Shown: positions 1-7,859 of the stretch, one piece after another
Position numbering within the stretch: the stretch's first letter is position 1
How the letters are laid out: each line of letters opens with the position of its first letter
Source of the DNA: DATJLY01 sp035604615
Lineage (GTDB): Bacteria > Pseudomonadota > Alphaproteobacteria > ATCC43930 > CGMCC-115725
DNA: 64,000 nt
Direction of reading: 5' to 3'
Assembly (NCBI GenBank): GCA_035604615.1
Contig: DATNID010000029.1
Location: 1 to 64,000, forward strand
The notes under the pieces: generated by a model
Databases searched by the model: none
What the model was told of the DNA's origin: nothing
Seen by the model: only the letters and a program-made list of their open reading frames with translations
Position numbers and translations under genes: made by a program

Positions 1-489
1 GGCGGTTTCGCCCGCGTGCGGAACGAGCTCGCCGACGACCACCGGCTCGGCGCCGCGGTGCGCAAGCTCGGCCTCAAGGCGGTGCTCTCGCCCTATATCG
101 TCGAAAACCGCGTGACCGAGCCCTCCTTCGCCAGTCTGTGGCGCCACGAATTGCGCTGGGCGCGCACCTCGCGGATGCTGGCGCCGGCCGGTTTCGCCGG
201 TTCGGTGATCACCCATACGGTGATGACAACCGCGCTCGCCGCCATGCTCTGGGGATCGGGGTCGGCGGCGTGGGACTGTGTTCTCATTTCGGTGCTGCTG
301 CGCTGGATATCGGCCATTCTGATCGCCCGCCGTCTCGATCTGCCGCGCGCCGGGCTGTGGCTGCTGCCGTTACGGGATGCTTTGTCCTTTGCGGTGTTTC
401 TCTATAGCTTCTGCGGGCGCAGCGTGTTGTGGCGCGACCAGCTGTTCCGGGTCGAGCCGAACGGCGAGATCAGCGTCGAGGGAGATTAG
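1..489 (+). CDS. hpnI: HpnI-type hopanoid glycosyltransferase, C-terminal part
   Basis: The gene enters from the left edge; 162 residues and the stop are present. The visible part has an ADDHRLG block, a RWARTSR block corresponding to the (Q/R)xxRW motif of family 21 (ceramide glucosyltransferase-like) enzymes, and two or three C-terminal membrane segments. Family knowledge: HpnI makes N-acetylglucosaminyl-bacteriohopanetetrol at the inner membrane, before HpnK and HpnJ act. hpnJ starts 5 bases after the stop, so they are surely co-transcribed. The order hpnI-hpnJ-hpnK supports the name. The N-terminal DxD region lies outside the window. Confidence 0.85.
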   Translation, partial: GGFARVRNELADDHRLGAAVRKLGLKAVLSPYIVENRVTEPSFASLWRHELRWARTSRMLAPAGFAGSVITHTVMTTALAAMLWGSGSAAWDCVLISVLLRWISAILIARRLDLPRAGLWLLPLRDALSFAVFLYSFCGRSVLWRDQLFRVEPNGEISVEGD

Positions 490-494
490 CCGGC

Positions 495-1922
495 ATGATG
501 AAGACCCTGTTCCTGCATCCGCCGTCATTCGATGGGTTCGATGGCGGGGCGGGGTCGCGTTATCAGGCGCGCCGCGAGATCCGCTCGTTCTGGTATCCGA
601 CCTGGCTGGCCCAGCCGGCCGCGCTCGTTCCCGGCAGCAAGCTGATCGACGCCCCGCCGGCGCGGCTGCCACTCGCGGAGGTGCTGCCGATCGCTCATGA
701 CTACGAATTGGCGGTGCTGCATACGTCGACCCCCTCCTTCGCCGCCGATGTCAAGGTCGCCCAAGCCCTGAAAGATACCAATCCCCGGCTCAAGATCGGC
801 CTCGTTGGCGCCAAGGTCGCGGTCGAGCCCGACGCCAGCCTCGCCGCCTCGCGCGCCATCGATTTCGTCGCCCGCGAAGAATTTGATTTCACGATCAAGG
901 AGGTGGCCGACGGCCGCACGTTCGCCGACATCGACGGGCTGAGCTATCGCGACGGCGCCGGGGAAATCGTCCACAACCGGGCGCGCGCCGTCCTCGAGGA
1001 TATGGACAAGCTCCCGTTCGTCACCGAGGTCTACAAGCGCGATTTGCATGTCGAGGATTACTTCATCGGCTATCTGAAGCACCCGTATATGTCGCTCTAC
1101 ACGGGGCGCGGCTGCCGCTCTAAATGCACCTTTTGCCTGTGGCCGCAGACCGTCGGCGGGCACCGCTACCGGGTCCGCAGCGTCGCCCACGTGATCGAGG
1201 AAATCCGCCTCGCGCGGAGCTATTTCCCGCAGGTCCAGGAGTTCTTCTTCGACGACGACACCTTCACCGACGACCGGCCTCGCGCCGAGGCGATCGCGAA
1301 GGAACTCGGCAAGCTCGGCGTCACCTGGTCGTGCAACGCCAAGGCCAACGTTCCGCGCGAGACGCTCAAGGTCTTACGCGACAATGGCTTGCGCCTGCTG
1401 CTCGTCGGCTACGAATCCGGCAACCAGCAAATCCTCTACAATATCAAGAAGGGCATGCGGATCGATGTGGCGCGCCGCTTCACGCGCGACTGCCACGAGC
1501 TCGGCATCACCATCCACGGCACGTTTATCCTCGGGCTCCCCGGCGAGACCAAGGAGACGATCGAGGAGACCATCCGTTTCGCCACCGAGATCAATCCGCA
1601 TACTATCCAGGTCTCGCTCGCCGCGCCCTATCCCGGCACGTTCCTCTACCGCCAGGCGGTGGAGAACGGCTGGCTCGACATCGAGCACGCGGAGCTGGTC
1701 GACGATCACGGCATCCAGATCGCGCCGCTCCACTATCCGCATCTCTCGCACAGCGAGATCTTCGATTCGGTCGAGGTGTTCTACAAGCGCTTCTATTTCC
1801 GCGCCGGCAAGATCGCCTCGATCGTGGGCGAGATGGTGCGCAGCCCGGAGATGATGGTGCGCCGCCTGCGCGAAGGCGTCGAGTTCTTCCAGTTCCTGCG
1901 CGAGCGGGAGATCGCGCACTGA
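495..1922 (+). CDS. hpnJ: HpnJ, hopanoid radical SAM enzyme
   Basis: The product has 475 residues. The radical SAM cluster motif CxxxCxxC is at C207, C211 and C214 (GRGCRSKCTFC), preceded by a cobalamin-binding-like N-terminal region of about 190 residues, as in B12-binding radical SAM proteins. Known HpnJ enzymes convert glucosaminyl-bacteriohopanetetrol into the cyclitol ether. The start chosen is the first of two adjacent ATG codons, 5 bases after hpnI. A further upstream in-frame start at 429 would overlap hpnI by 61 bases and is unlikely. The gene ends inside the beginning of hpnK, giving tight coupling. Confidence 0.9.
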   Translation: MMKTLFLHPPSFDGFDGGAGSRYQARREIRSFWYPTWLAQPAALVPGSKLIDAPPARLPLAEVLPIAHDYELAVLHTSTPSFAADVKVAQALKDTNPRLKIGLVGAKVAVEPDASLAASRAIDFVAREEFDFTIKEVADGRTFADIDGLSYRDGAGEIVHNRARAVLEDMDKLPFVTEVYKRDLHVEDYFIGYLKHPYMSLYTGRGCRSKCTFCLWPQTVGGHRYRVRSVAHVIEEIRLARSYFPQVQEFFFDDDTFTDDRPRAEAIAKELGKLGVTWSCNAKANVPRETLKVLRDNGLRLLLVGYESGNQQILYNIKKGMRIDVARRFTRDCHELGITIHGTFILGLPGETKETIEETIRFATEINPHTIQVSLAAPYPGTFLYRQAVENGWLDIEHAELVDDHGIQIAPLHYPHLSHSEIFDSVEVFYKRFYFRAGKIASIVGEMVRSPEMMVRRLREGVEFFQFLREREIAH

Positions 1923-1924
1923 GC

Positions 1925-2773
1925 TTGCGGCGGCTCATCGTCTGCGCCGACGATTTCGGCCTCGATCCCGCGATCAACGACGCCGTCGAGCAAGCGAGCC
2001 GCGACGGCATCCTCACCTGCGCGAGCCTGATGGTGGCGGGTCCCGCCGCCGCCGACGCGGTGGCGCGCGCGCGCCGATTGCCGGGCTTGCGCGTCGGCCT
2101 TCATCTCGTGCTGGTGAGCGGCCCGCCGGTGCTGCCGCCCCAAGAGATTCCGGCGCTGGTCGATGACGGCGGCGCGTGCCGCGACGCGCTCGTCCGCGCC
2201 GGCTTCCGCTTTGCCTTCGATGGCGCCGTGCGCGCCCAACTCGCGCGCGAAATCCGCGCCCAGTTCGAGGCCTTCCGCGCCACCGGCCTCGCCCTCGACC
2301 ACGCCAACGCCCACCGTCATATGCAGCTTCATCCCACGGTCGGGCGCATGCTGGTCGCGATCGGGCGCGAGTACGGTCTCGCGGCCGTGCGCATCCCGTG
2401 GGAGCCGGTCGCGACCTTGCGCCGCGCCGCGGCCGCGCCCGCCGATCTCGCCGTCGCCGCGCTCCATGCGCCCATGGCGGCGCTGCTGCGCCGCCGCGTG
2501 CACGCGGCGGGGCTCCTGTGCAACGACGCGCTGCTCGGCCTCGCCTGGAGCGGCGCCATGACCGAGGAGCGCGTGCTGCGGCTCATCGATGCGCTACCGC
2601 CGGGCGCGAGCGAGATCTATTTCCATCCCGCGTCCCAGCGCAGCGAATTCTTGGCGCGCGCGATGCCCCGCTATCGCCACACCGAAGAGCTGGCGGCGCT
2701 GGTAAGCCAGGCGGTGCGGCGGCGGATCGAGGGCGCCGGCATCGCGCTCGTGCCCTATGGCGGGCTCGGCTGA
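1925..2773 (+). CDS. hpnK: HpnK, YdjC-family hopanoid deacetylase
   Basis: The 282-residue product opens with the YdjC-type CADDFGL motif (metal-binding Asp) and has HANAHRHMQLHP near residue 122 with the other metal and catalytic histidines. HpnK removes the acetyl group from N-acetylglucosaminyl-bacteriohopanetetrol. No ATG or GTG fits the N-terminus. A TTG at 1925, 3 bases after the hpnJ stop, with GGGAG 14 bases upstream, gives the expected short N-terminus; a CTG at 1919 is the alternative. The 3' end overlaps convergent hpnN by 19 bases. Confidence 0.85.
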   Translation: MRRLIVCADDFGLDPAINDAVEQASRDGILTCASLMVAGPAAADAVARARRLPGLRVGLHLVLVSGPPVLPPQEIPALVDDGGACRDALVRAGFRFAFDGAVRAQLAREIRAQFEAFRATGLALDHANAHRHMQLHPTVGRMLVAIGREYGLAAVRIPWEPVATLRRAAAAPADLAVAALHAPMAALLRRRVHAAGLLCNDALLGLAWSGAMTEERVLRLIDALPPGASEIYFHPASQRSEFLARAMPRYRHTEELAALVSQAVRRRIEGAGIALVPYGGLG

Positions 2774-5340
2774 GGCGGCGGCGCCTGCCCCATCAGCGCC
2801 GGCAGCACGATGAAGGTGCACAGCAGCGTGTAGGCGAGCGAAATCGACAAGAGCTTGCCCATCTCGGCCATGCCCGGATTGTCGGAGAGCGCGAGGCTGC
2901 CGAACGCGGTGCCGGTGGTGAGCGCGCTGAACAGGATGGCGCGCGCAGTGCTCGACTGCAGCAGATCGCCCAGTCCCGCGCGCCAGCGCATGACGAAATA
3001 GACGTCGAACGCCACGCCGATCCCGAGCAGCAGCGGCAGGGTGATGATGTTGGCGAAATTGAGCTGCATGCCGAGCACCACGCCCGTCGCCAGCGCCAGG
3101 AGCCCCGCGAGCGCGAGCGGCGCCAGCACCAGCGCCACATCGCGCACGCGCCGCAGCACCGCATAGAGCAGCGCCGCGATGGCGAGGACCGCGATCAAGC
3201 CGGCGACCGCGAAGGCGTGGGTCACGGTGTTGGCCGATTCCTGGATCGTGACCGGCGCCCCGGTCGCGTTCGGTGCGACCGCGCGCACCGCTTGGACGAA
3301 GCGCCGCAGCGCCGCGTTGTCGGGCGCGCCGCCCTTGGGGAAGACCTGGACGCGCGCCCTTCCGTCTGCCGCGATCCAGTCGCGCTTCACATCGTCGGGC
3401 AAGGTCTCGAACGTCACCGGCCCGGCGCCAAGCGACGCGGCGAGGTCGGCGAGACGGCCGGACAGGCCCGATGCGAGCGCGTCTTTCAGCGCGGGCAGCA
3501 CCGCGGCGCCGCGCACGGCGACCTGATCGAGCAATCCCGCGAGCCGCGCGGCGGCCTCGAACCCGTGGCCACCCGCTTCCTTCAGGTGCGCGGCGCAGGA
3601 CGCGATCGCCTTCAGCACCTCGTCGTCGCTCGGCGGCGGCCTCACCGCGGGCGGCGTGAGGGTGATCCCGAGCACGCTCGTGATGTCGGCGAGAATCGCG
3701 AGCTTCGCAGGCTGATCTTCGGGCACGAAGCTCGCCGCCGTGATCGCCCGCTCCACCGCGTCGAGCTTGCCGAGCCGGTCGGCGAGTTCGCGCGCGGCCG
3801 AAATCGACGGCGTCAGGATTTCCGCCGTGTACGGCGTCTGGTCCGGATCCGCCTTCATCTCGTTCAGGACCTGCATCGCCTCGGTGCGCTGGTTCTGCAG
3901 GTCGAGCGGGTTGAAGTCGAAGCGCAGCGCGGGCATGAGCGCGGCCGCGCCGAGCGCAGCGACGGCGGCGCCGGCGAGCACCAAGCGCCGCCGCTCCACC
4001 AGAAGCCGGTCGAGCGGGGCCAAACGCGCGAACCCCACCGCGCGCCGCTCGCCCCGCGGCCGCAGCAGCGTCAAGAGCGCCGGCAGCAGCGTCACGTTGA
4101 GCCCCAGCGCCACCAGCATGCCGACCCCGGCGATGAGCCCCAAATCCGACACGCCGGTGTAGTCGGTCGGCACGAACGAGAAGAAGCCCACCGAGGTCGC
4201 GGCCGCCGCCACCGCGAGCGGCCCGCCGATGCCGGTCGCGGTGCGCCGCAAGGCGATGTCGAAACTGTCGGCGCGGAACCGCTCGTCGCGGTAGCGCACG
4301 CTGAACTGGATGCCGAAATCGACCGCGATGCCGATGAAGAGGACGGCGAAGGCGGCCGAGATCGGGTTGAGCGCGCCCACCGCGATAACCGCGAAGGTCG
4401 CGCAGGCGACGAGCCCGACCACCAGCGTGACGATGATCGCCACGACAAGGCGCAGCGAGCGCAGCGCCATCGCGAGCCACAGGCACAGGAGCCCGAGCGA
4501 CAGCGCCGTGGTGAGACCCGCCCCCTCGGCCAGCGTCGCGAGCTGGTCGTCGTCGAACGCCACCGTCCCGGTGACGCGAACCGCGACCCCGCGCTCCGGC
4601 GTGAGGCCGAGGCCGCTTGCCGCATCCCGCACCGCCGCGATCGCGCGCGCGCCCGGCACGATCGCCTCATAATCGAGTGCCGGCTGAGTCAGGATAAAGC
4701 GGCGCAGCTCGCGCTTGTCCGGCGCGCGCCCGCTCAGCAATGTCTGCCACGACAGCGGCGCGCTTCGGCCGTTGAGCGCGCCATCGACCGATTGCGCGAC
4801 AGCGGCCAGCGGGGCGGCGAGCGTGTCCGCGCCGGCGGCTCCATGCGCGGCGCCTTGCGCCATGAGGTCGAGGGCGGAGAACACGCCCCGGAGGCTGGGA
4901 TCGGCGGCCAGCGTGCCGATGAGCGGCTGCGCGGCGATGATCTGGTCGGAGAATTTCTGCAGCTCGTCGGCCGAAAGGAACAGCAGCCCCTCGCGGCGAA
5001 AGAAGTCGCCGCCTTCGGGATCGCGCACCGTCTTGAACAGCGACGGCAAAGCCACGAGCTTCTTGGCCAGCCCATCGGCCGCGCCGGCGGCGAGTTCGGC
5101 GGTCTTGCCGTCGATCACGACGACGAGAAGATCGACGTTCTGCGGAAACGCGCGGTCCATCTCGGCTTCGCGCTGGCGCCACGCGACGCTTGAGGAGATC
5201 AGCCGGTCGACATCGGTGTCGATGGTGATGCGGCTCGCGGTGTAGATGCCGGCGAGGACCGACAACAGCAGCGCAAGCAGCGTCACCGCCACTGCATGGC
5301 GACGGCTCGCCTCGACGATCGCGGCAATCCGGTTCGCCAT
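2755..5340 (-). CDS. hpnN: HpnN, hopanoid-associated RND transporter
   Basis: The product has 861 residues, the usual size for HpnN, with one N-terminal membrane helix, a large periplasmic loop (about residues 50-230), a bundle of helices, a second periplasmic loop and a second helix bundle. The NPISAAFAVLFIGIAVDFG segment is typical of RND helix 4. HpnN moves hopanoids from the inner to the outer membrane. The gene is convergent with hpnIJK and overlaps hpnK by 19 bases, so it has its own promoter upstream of 5340. The name rests on family resemblance plus the hpn context. Confidence 0.88.
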   Translation of the reverse strand: MANRIAAIVEASRRHAVAVTLLALLLSVLAGIYTASRITIDTDVDRLISSSVAWRQREAEMDRAFPQNVDLLVVVIDGKTAELAAGAADGLAKKLVALPSLFKTVRDPEGGDFFRREGLLFLSADELQKFSDQIIAAQPLIGTLAADPSLRGVFSALDLMAQGAAHGAAGADTLAAPLAAVAQSVDGALNGRSAPLSWQTLLSGRAPDKRELRRFILTQPALDYEAIVPGARAIAAVRDAASGLGLTPERGVAVRVTGTVAFDDDQLATLAEGAGLTTALSLGLLCLWLAMALRSLRLVVAIIVTLVVGLVACATFAVIAVGALNPISAAFAVLFIGIAVDFGIQFSVRYRDERFRADSFDIALRRTATGIGGPLAVAAAATSVGFFSFVPTDYTGVSDLGLIAGVGMLVALGLNVTLLPALLTLLRPRGERRAVGFARLAPLDRLLVERRRLVLAGAAVAALGAAALMPALRFDFNPLDLQNQRTEAMQVLNEMKADPDQTPYTAEILTPSISAARELADRLGKLDAVERAITAASFVPEDQPAKLAILADITSVLGITLTPPAVRPPPSDDEVLKAIASCAAHLKEAGGHGFEAAARLAGLLDQVAVRGAAVLPALKDALASGLSGRLADLAASLGAGPVTFETLPDDVKRDWIAADGRARVQVFPKGGAPDNAALRRFVQAVRAVAPNATGAPVTIQESANTVTHAFAVAGLIAVLAIAALLYAVLRRVRDVALVLAPLALAGLLALATGVVLGMQLNFANIITLPLLLGIGVAFDVYFVMRWRAGLGDLLQSSTARAILFSALTTGTAFGSLALSDNPGMAEMGKLLSISLAYTLLCTFIVLPALMGQAPPPQPSPP

Positions 5341-5409
5341 GACGGGGTTATCGGCGACGGGCCGGGGCCGCGCAAGGCGGGAAATCGGCGGCGGTCGGCG
5401 GCAGCATGG

Positions 5410-5952
5410 TCAGAACGTGTAGCCGACCCTGAGGCCGAGATTGGTGAGGCCGGGATTGTGCGAGCCGATATCCGCGTTCGAGATATGGTCGAGAAAGACG
5501 CCGACGCTCCAGGGCGGCGACACGCGGTAGCCGAACTCGACGCTCTCGTGGAACAGGAAGCGCGTGCCGAGCCCCTTGTGGTTGCTCTCCGTGCTCTGAT
5601 CCGGCCCGTCATGCACGGCGCCGCCCAGGCCCAGATCGCCGTAGAAGGACTCGGTGAAATTCGCGGTCCAGGTCAGCCCGAAATAGGCATAGCTGTTCCC
5701 GCCCGCGCTGTTGATCGAAATTCCGAGATGGGGCCGCGGCGCCCAGATCGGCGCCAGCAGTCCGGGCGAGACGAACAGCGCCTCGCCATTGAAATCGGCG
5801 CCTTGCTCGCGGTGGTCGCCGCCGATCGGGATGTCATGGGCGAGAATGCCGAACTCGGCTTCGTCGAGCAGCCCCGCCGCCGCCTGCGCCCGGCCCGAGG
5901 CCGCGAGCGAGAGGGCCGCGATCAGCCATGCAATCGTGCGCAGTCTTGTCAT
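5410..5952 (-). CDS. PagL/acyloxyacyl hydrolase-like outer-membrane protein, triad possibly incomplete
   Basis: The 180-residue product has a signal peptide (cleavage near AQA-AAG), alternating beta strands and a C-terminal Phe, as in an 8-strand outer-membrane barrel. FHESVEFGY and then DHISN (H156, S158) match the lipid A 3-O-deacylase PagL family. In that family a catalytic Glu usually lies 12 residues after the Ser, in an NPGxE context. Here the corresponding place is Thr170 (NPGLT), so activity is doubtful or uses another residue. It lies downstream of the metallo-hydrolase gene on the same strand, separated by 154 bases with a strong palindrome. Confidence 0.72.
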   Translation of the reverse strand: MTRLRTIAWLIAALSLAASGRAQAAAGLLDEAEFGILAHDIPIGGDHREQGADFNGEALFVSPGLLAPIWAPRPHLGISINSAGGNSYAYFGLTWTANFTESFYGDLGLGGAVHDGPDQSTESNHKGLGTRFLFHESVEFGYRVSPPWSVGVFLDHISNADIGSHNPGLTNLGLRVGYTF

Positions 5953-6035
5953 CGTTCCTTGGGATTATCGTCGGCGATGGGACCGGACGGGTCTCGCATA
6001 TTTTGCCGCCGCTGTTGGGCCGGACGCATGAACCC

Positions 6036-6059
6036 GCCCGATCGGCGCGCCGATCGGGC
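6036..6059. repeat. 24-base perfect palindrome between two minus-strand genes
   Basis: The 24 bases are exactly self-complementary around a GCGC centre (CGATCGGCGCGCCGATCG inside). It lies between the end of the metallo-hydrolase gene and the start of the PagL-like gene. It could fold as a hairpin, but no T-run follows on the minus strand. It may be an operator or a mRNA-stabilising stem rather than a classical terminator. Confidence 0.5.
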
Positions 6060-6106
6060 CGGGATCGACGCCCCCGGCCCCGCCCAGTCGCGGCGATTCG
6101 CGCCCC

Positions 6107-6895
6107 TCAATATCCGGGCAGGACCAGGATCTCGGTCGCCTTCGGCAGCATGGCGCGCGACAGCGCCACGGTCTTCGAATCGCTCCGCGTCAGCGGATAG
6201 CGCCCGTTCATGCGCGCGATGAAGCGGTCGAGCGCCGCGGGGCCGAAGAAATGCATCGGGATGACCAGGAGCGGATGGATCTGCTCGATCACCGCGATCA
6301 TGTCGGTCTGGCTCAGGGTGAACATGCCGTCGGCGGGCGCGAGCAGCACGTCGACCTGGCCCAGCGCCGCCAGATGCTCGGGCGCGAGCGTGTGGTGGAG
6401 GTGGCTCAGATGGGCGATGCACAGGTCGCCGGTCTCGAACACGAAGATCGAGTTGCCGCCGTACTCCGTGCCGCCGCCCCAGTCGCGGATGTTGGTCAGG
6501 ACGTTGCGGATGCGCACGTCGCGGAGGCGGAAATCATAGCTCGGCGGTCCCTCGCCCGCGTCCCACCCGCGCAGCACGTACTTGATCCCCGGCTCGGGCG
6601 TGTCCGTGTAGTGGGTGCGGTGGGCGTGATTCATGGTCACGATGTCGGGCAGGAAGTCCGGCTTTATGTAGCCGTTGTAGTCGGTGACGATGGTGACGCC
6701 GTCCGGACTCGTGATGAGGAAGCTGGCATGGCCGAGGAAAGTGAGCTCGACCGCGCCTTGTGGGGTCTCGGCCGAGGCGAGGCGGATCGGGTTGGCCGCA
6801 ACGAACGGATTGCACGTCGCCGCCCAGGCCCCGCCTATGCCGAGGAGCAGCGTCCAGACCAGCAGCGCCAGGCGGATGAAGCGGGACCGCGCCAT
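6107..6895 (-). CDS. Exported metallo-beta-lactamase-fold hydrolase (UlaG-like)
   Basis: The product has 262 residues. An N-terminal hydrophobic stretch ending AWAATC resembles a signal peptide. The family features FLGHASFLI and MNHAHRTHYTD (the HxHxxH-like metal site), AHLSHLHH and a late MHFFGP histidine are present. The catalytic motif is variant (HAHRTHY rather than HxHxDH). The substrate is unknown. The gene lies 10 bases downstream of the carboxymuconolactone-decarboxylase-like gene, so it is probably the last cistron of the operon that starts at 9794. Periplasmic location fits the Tat enzyme and cytochrome upstream. Confidence 0.75.
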   Translation of the reverse strand: MARSRFIRLALLVWTLLLGIGGAWAATCNPFVAANPIRLASAETPQGAVELTFLGHASFLITSPDGVTIVTDYNGYIKPDFLPDIVTMNHAHRTHYTDTPEPGIKYVLRGWDAGEGPPSYDFRLRDVRIRNVLTNIRDWGGGTEYGGNSIFVFETGDLCIAHLSHLHHTLAPEHLAALGQVDVLLAPADGMFTLSQTDMIAVIEQIHPLLVIPMHFFGPAALDRFIARMNGRYPLTRSDSKTVALSRAMLPKATEILVLPGY

Positions 6896-6905
6896 GGACG
6901 GAGGC

Positions 6906-7460
6906 TCAGGCCGGCAGCACTTTCTCGCCGGTCGGCACCGCCACGTCGAAGGCGTTGAGCGTCATCGCGATCATGACGTAGAAGCCGGTGCCGGCGATCA
7001 GCTCGACCAGCCGTTCGAGCCCCAGCGCCGCCAGCGCGCGGTCATAGCTCGCCTGGCTCAATGTCCGCGTCGCGCACATCTCGGCGACCACGTCGTAGAC
7101 CATCTTCTCGTCGTCGCGCGTGAGCATTGGCGTGCGGCGGTTGCGGATCGCGTCCACCGTCTCGGGCGCGATTCCCGCCTCGACCGCGCGCGGGGCGTGC
7201 GCGAACCATTCGAACTGCGCCGTCATGTGGCGCGCCACCACCAGGATCATCAGCTCGAACAGGCGGCGCTCGATCTTGCCGTCGCGGAAGGAGCCGTAGG
7301 CAGTGATGGCGCCGAAGGCGACCTTGGGCGCGTTGAGCAGCACGCCGAAAGGCCCGCGCGACAGGCTGGCATTGCCGCCCAGGCGGCGCTGGATCGCCTC
7401 GAACACGGTTTTCTGCTCGTCGTTGAGCTGCTCGAGCTTGAGTTCGGGCACGCGGGGCAT
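6906..7460 (-). CDS. Carboxymuconolactone decarboxylase-like (AhpD fold) protein
   Basis: The product has 184 residues. The start at 7460 (MPRVPEL) has GGAGG a few bases upstream and excludes a longer in-frame reading that runs into the cytochrome gene. The helical pattern around LMILVVARHMTAQFEW matches the CMD/AhpD superfamily, but the CxxC pair of peroxidase-type AhpD is absent: the place reads ARHMTAQFEWFAH. Members of this kind are found beside many oxidoreductases and their reaction is often unknown. The gene sits 25 bases after the cytochrome c gene in a four-gene operon. Confidence 0.78.
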   Translation of the reverse strand: MPRVPELKLEQLNDEQKTVFEAIQRRLGGNASLSRGPFGVLLNAPKVAFGAITAYGSFRDGKIERRLFELMILVVARHMTAQFEWFAHAPRAVEAGIAPETVDAIRNRRTPMLTRDDEKMVYDVVAEMCATRTLSQASYDRALAALGLERLVELIAGTGFYVMIAMTLNAFDVAVPTGEKVLPA

Positions 7461-7485
7461 CCGTGTCCTCCGGGGCTGGAACGGG

Positions 7486-7848
7486 TCAGTGGTTGAGGAT
7501 CGCGATGTCCTTGACCGGCTTCGGTCCCGGCAGCGCACGCAGAAAGGCATAGATGTCGGCGACGCCGCCGTCGGGCAGCACCGTGTCGGCATAGGCCGGC
7601 ATGTCGGCGGAAGGCTCGCGCAGTTGCTGCTTGAAGGCGTCGAACGGAAGCTGGGTTTGCGCCAGGATCGGCGCGGGGCCGTTGAAGGCGCCGCCCTGCC
7701 CGACCCGGCCGTGGCACTCGTAGCAGCCGTCGGCGAGGAAGAGCTTCTTGCCGGTCTCGGCATTGCCGGCGGGCGCGTCCTGCGCCCAGGCCGGCGCGGC
7801 CACGACCATGAGCGCGGCAAACGCCACGGCCCCAAGATTGCGACGCAT
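7486..7848 (-). CDS. Small periplasmic c-type cytochrome
   Basis: The product has 120 residues: a signal peptide (about residues 1-22, ending AWA), one haem c motif CYECH (C42, C45, H46), and Met83 in ADMPAYAD as the probable sixth ligand, so a class I cytochrome. ATG 7848 has GGAGGGG just upstream and starts 12 bases after the stop of the thiamine-diphosphate enzyme. This tight order suggests the cytochrome takes electrons from that exported enzyme; this is inference. Confidence 0.87.
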   Translation of the reverse strand: MRRNLGAVAFAALMVVAAPAWAQDAPAGNAETGKKLFLADGCYECHGRVGQGGAFNGPAPILAQTQLPFDAFKQQLREPSADMPAYADTVLPDGGVADIYAFLRALPGPKPVKDIAILNH

Positions 7849-7859
7849 GTTCCCCTCCG

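Noticed and set aside
2176..5193. A 1005-codon open frame on the plus strand opposite hpnN
   Set aside because: It is rich in Arg, Gln and His and lacks any family pattern. It is the antisense shadow of hpnN, a common effect of high-GC codon use.
6036..6059. Rho-independent terminator
   Set aside because: The palindrome is strong but no T-run follows on the minus strand, so it is listed as a palindrome only.
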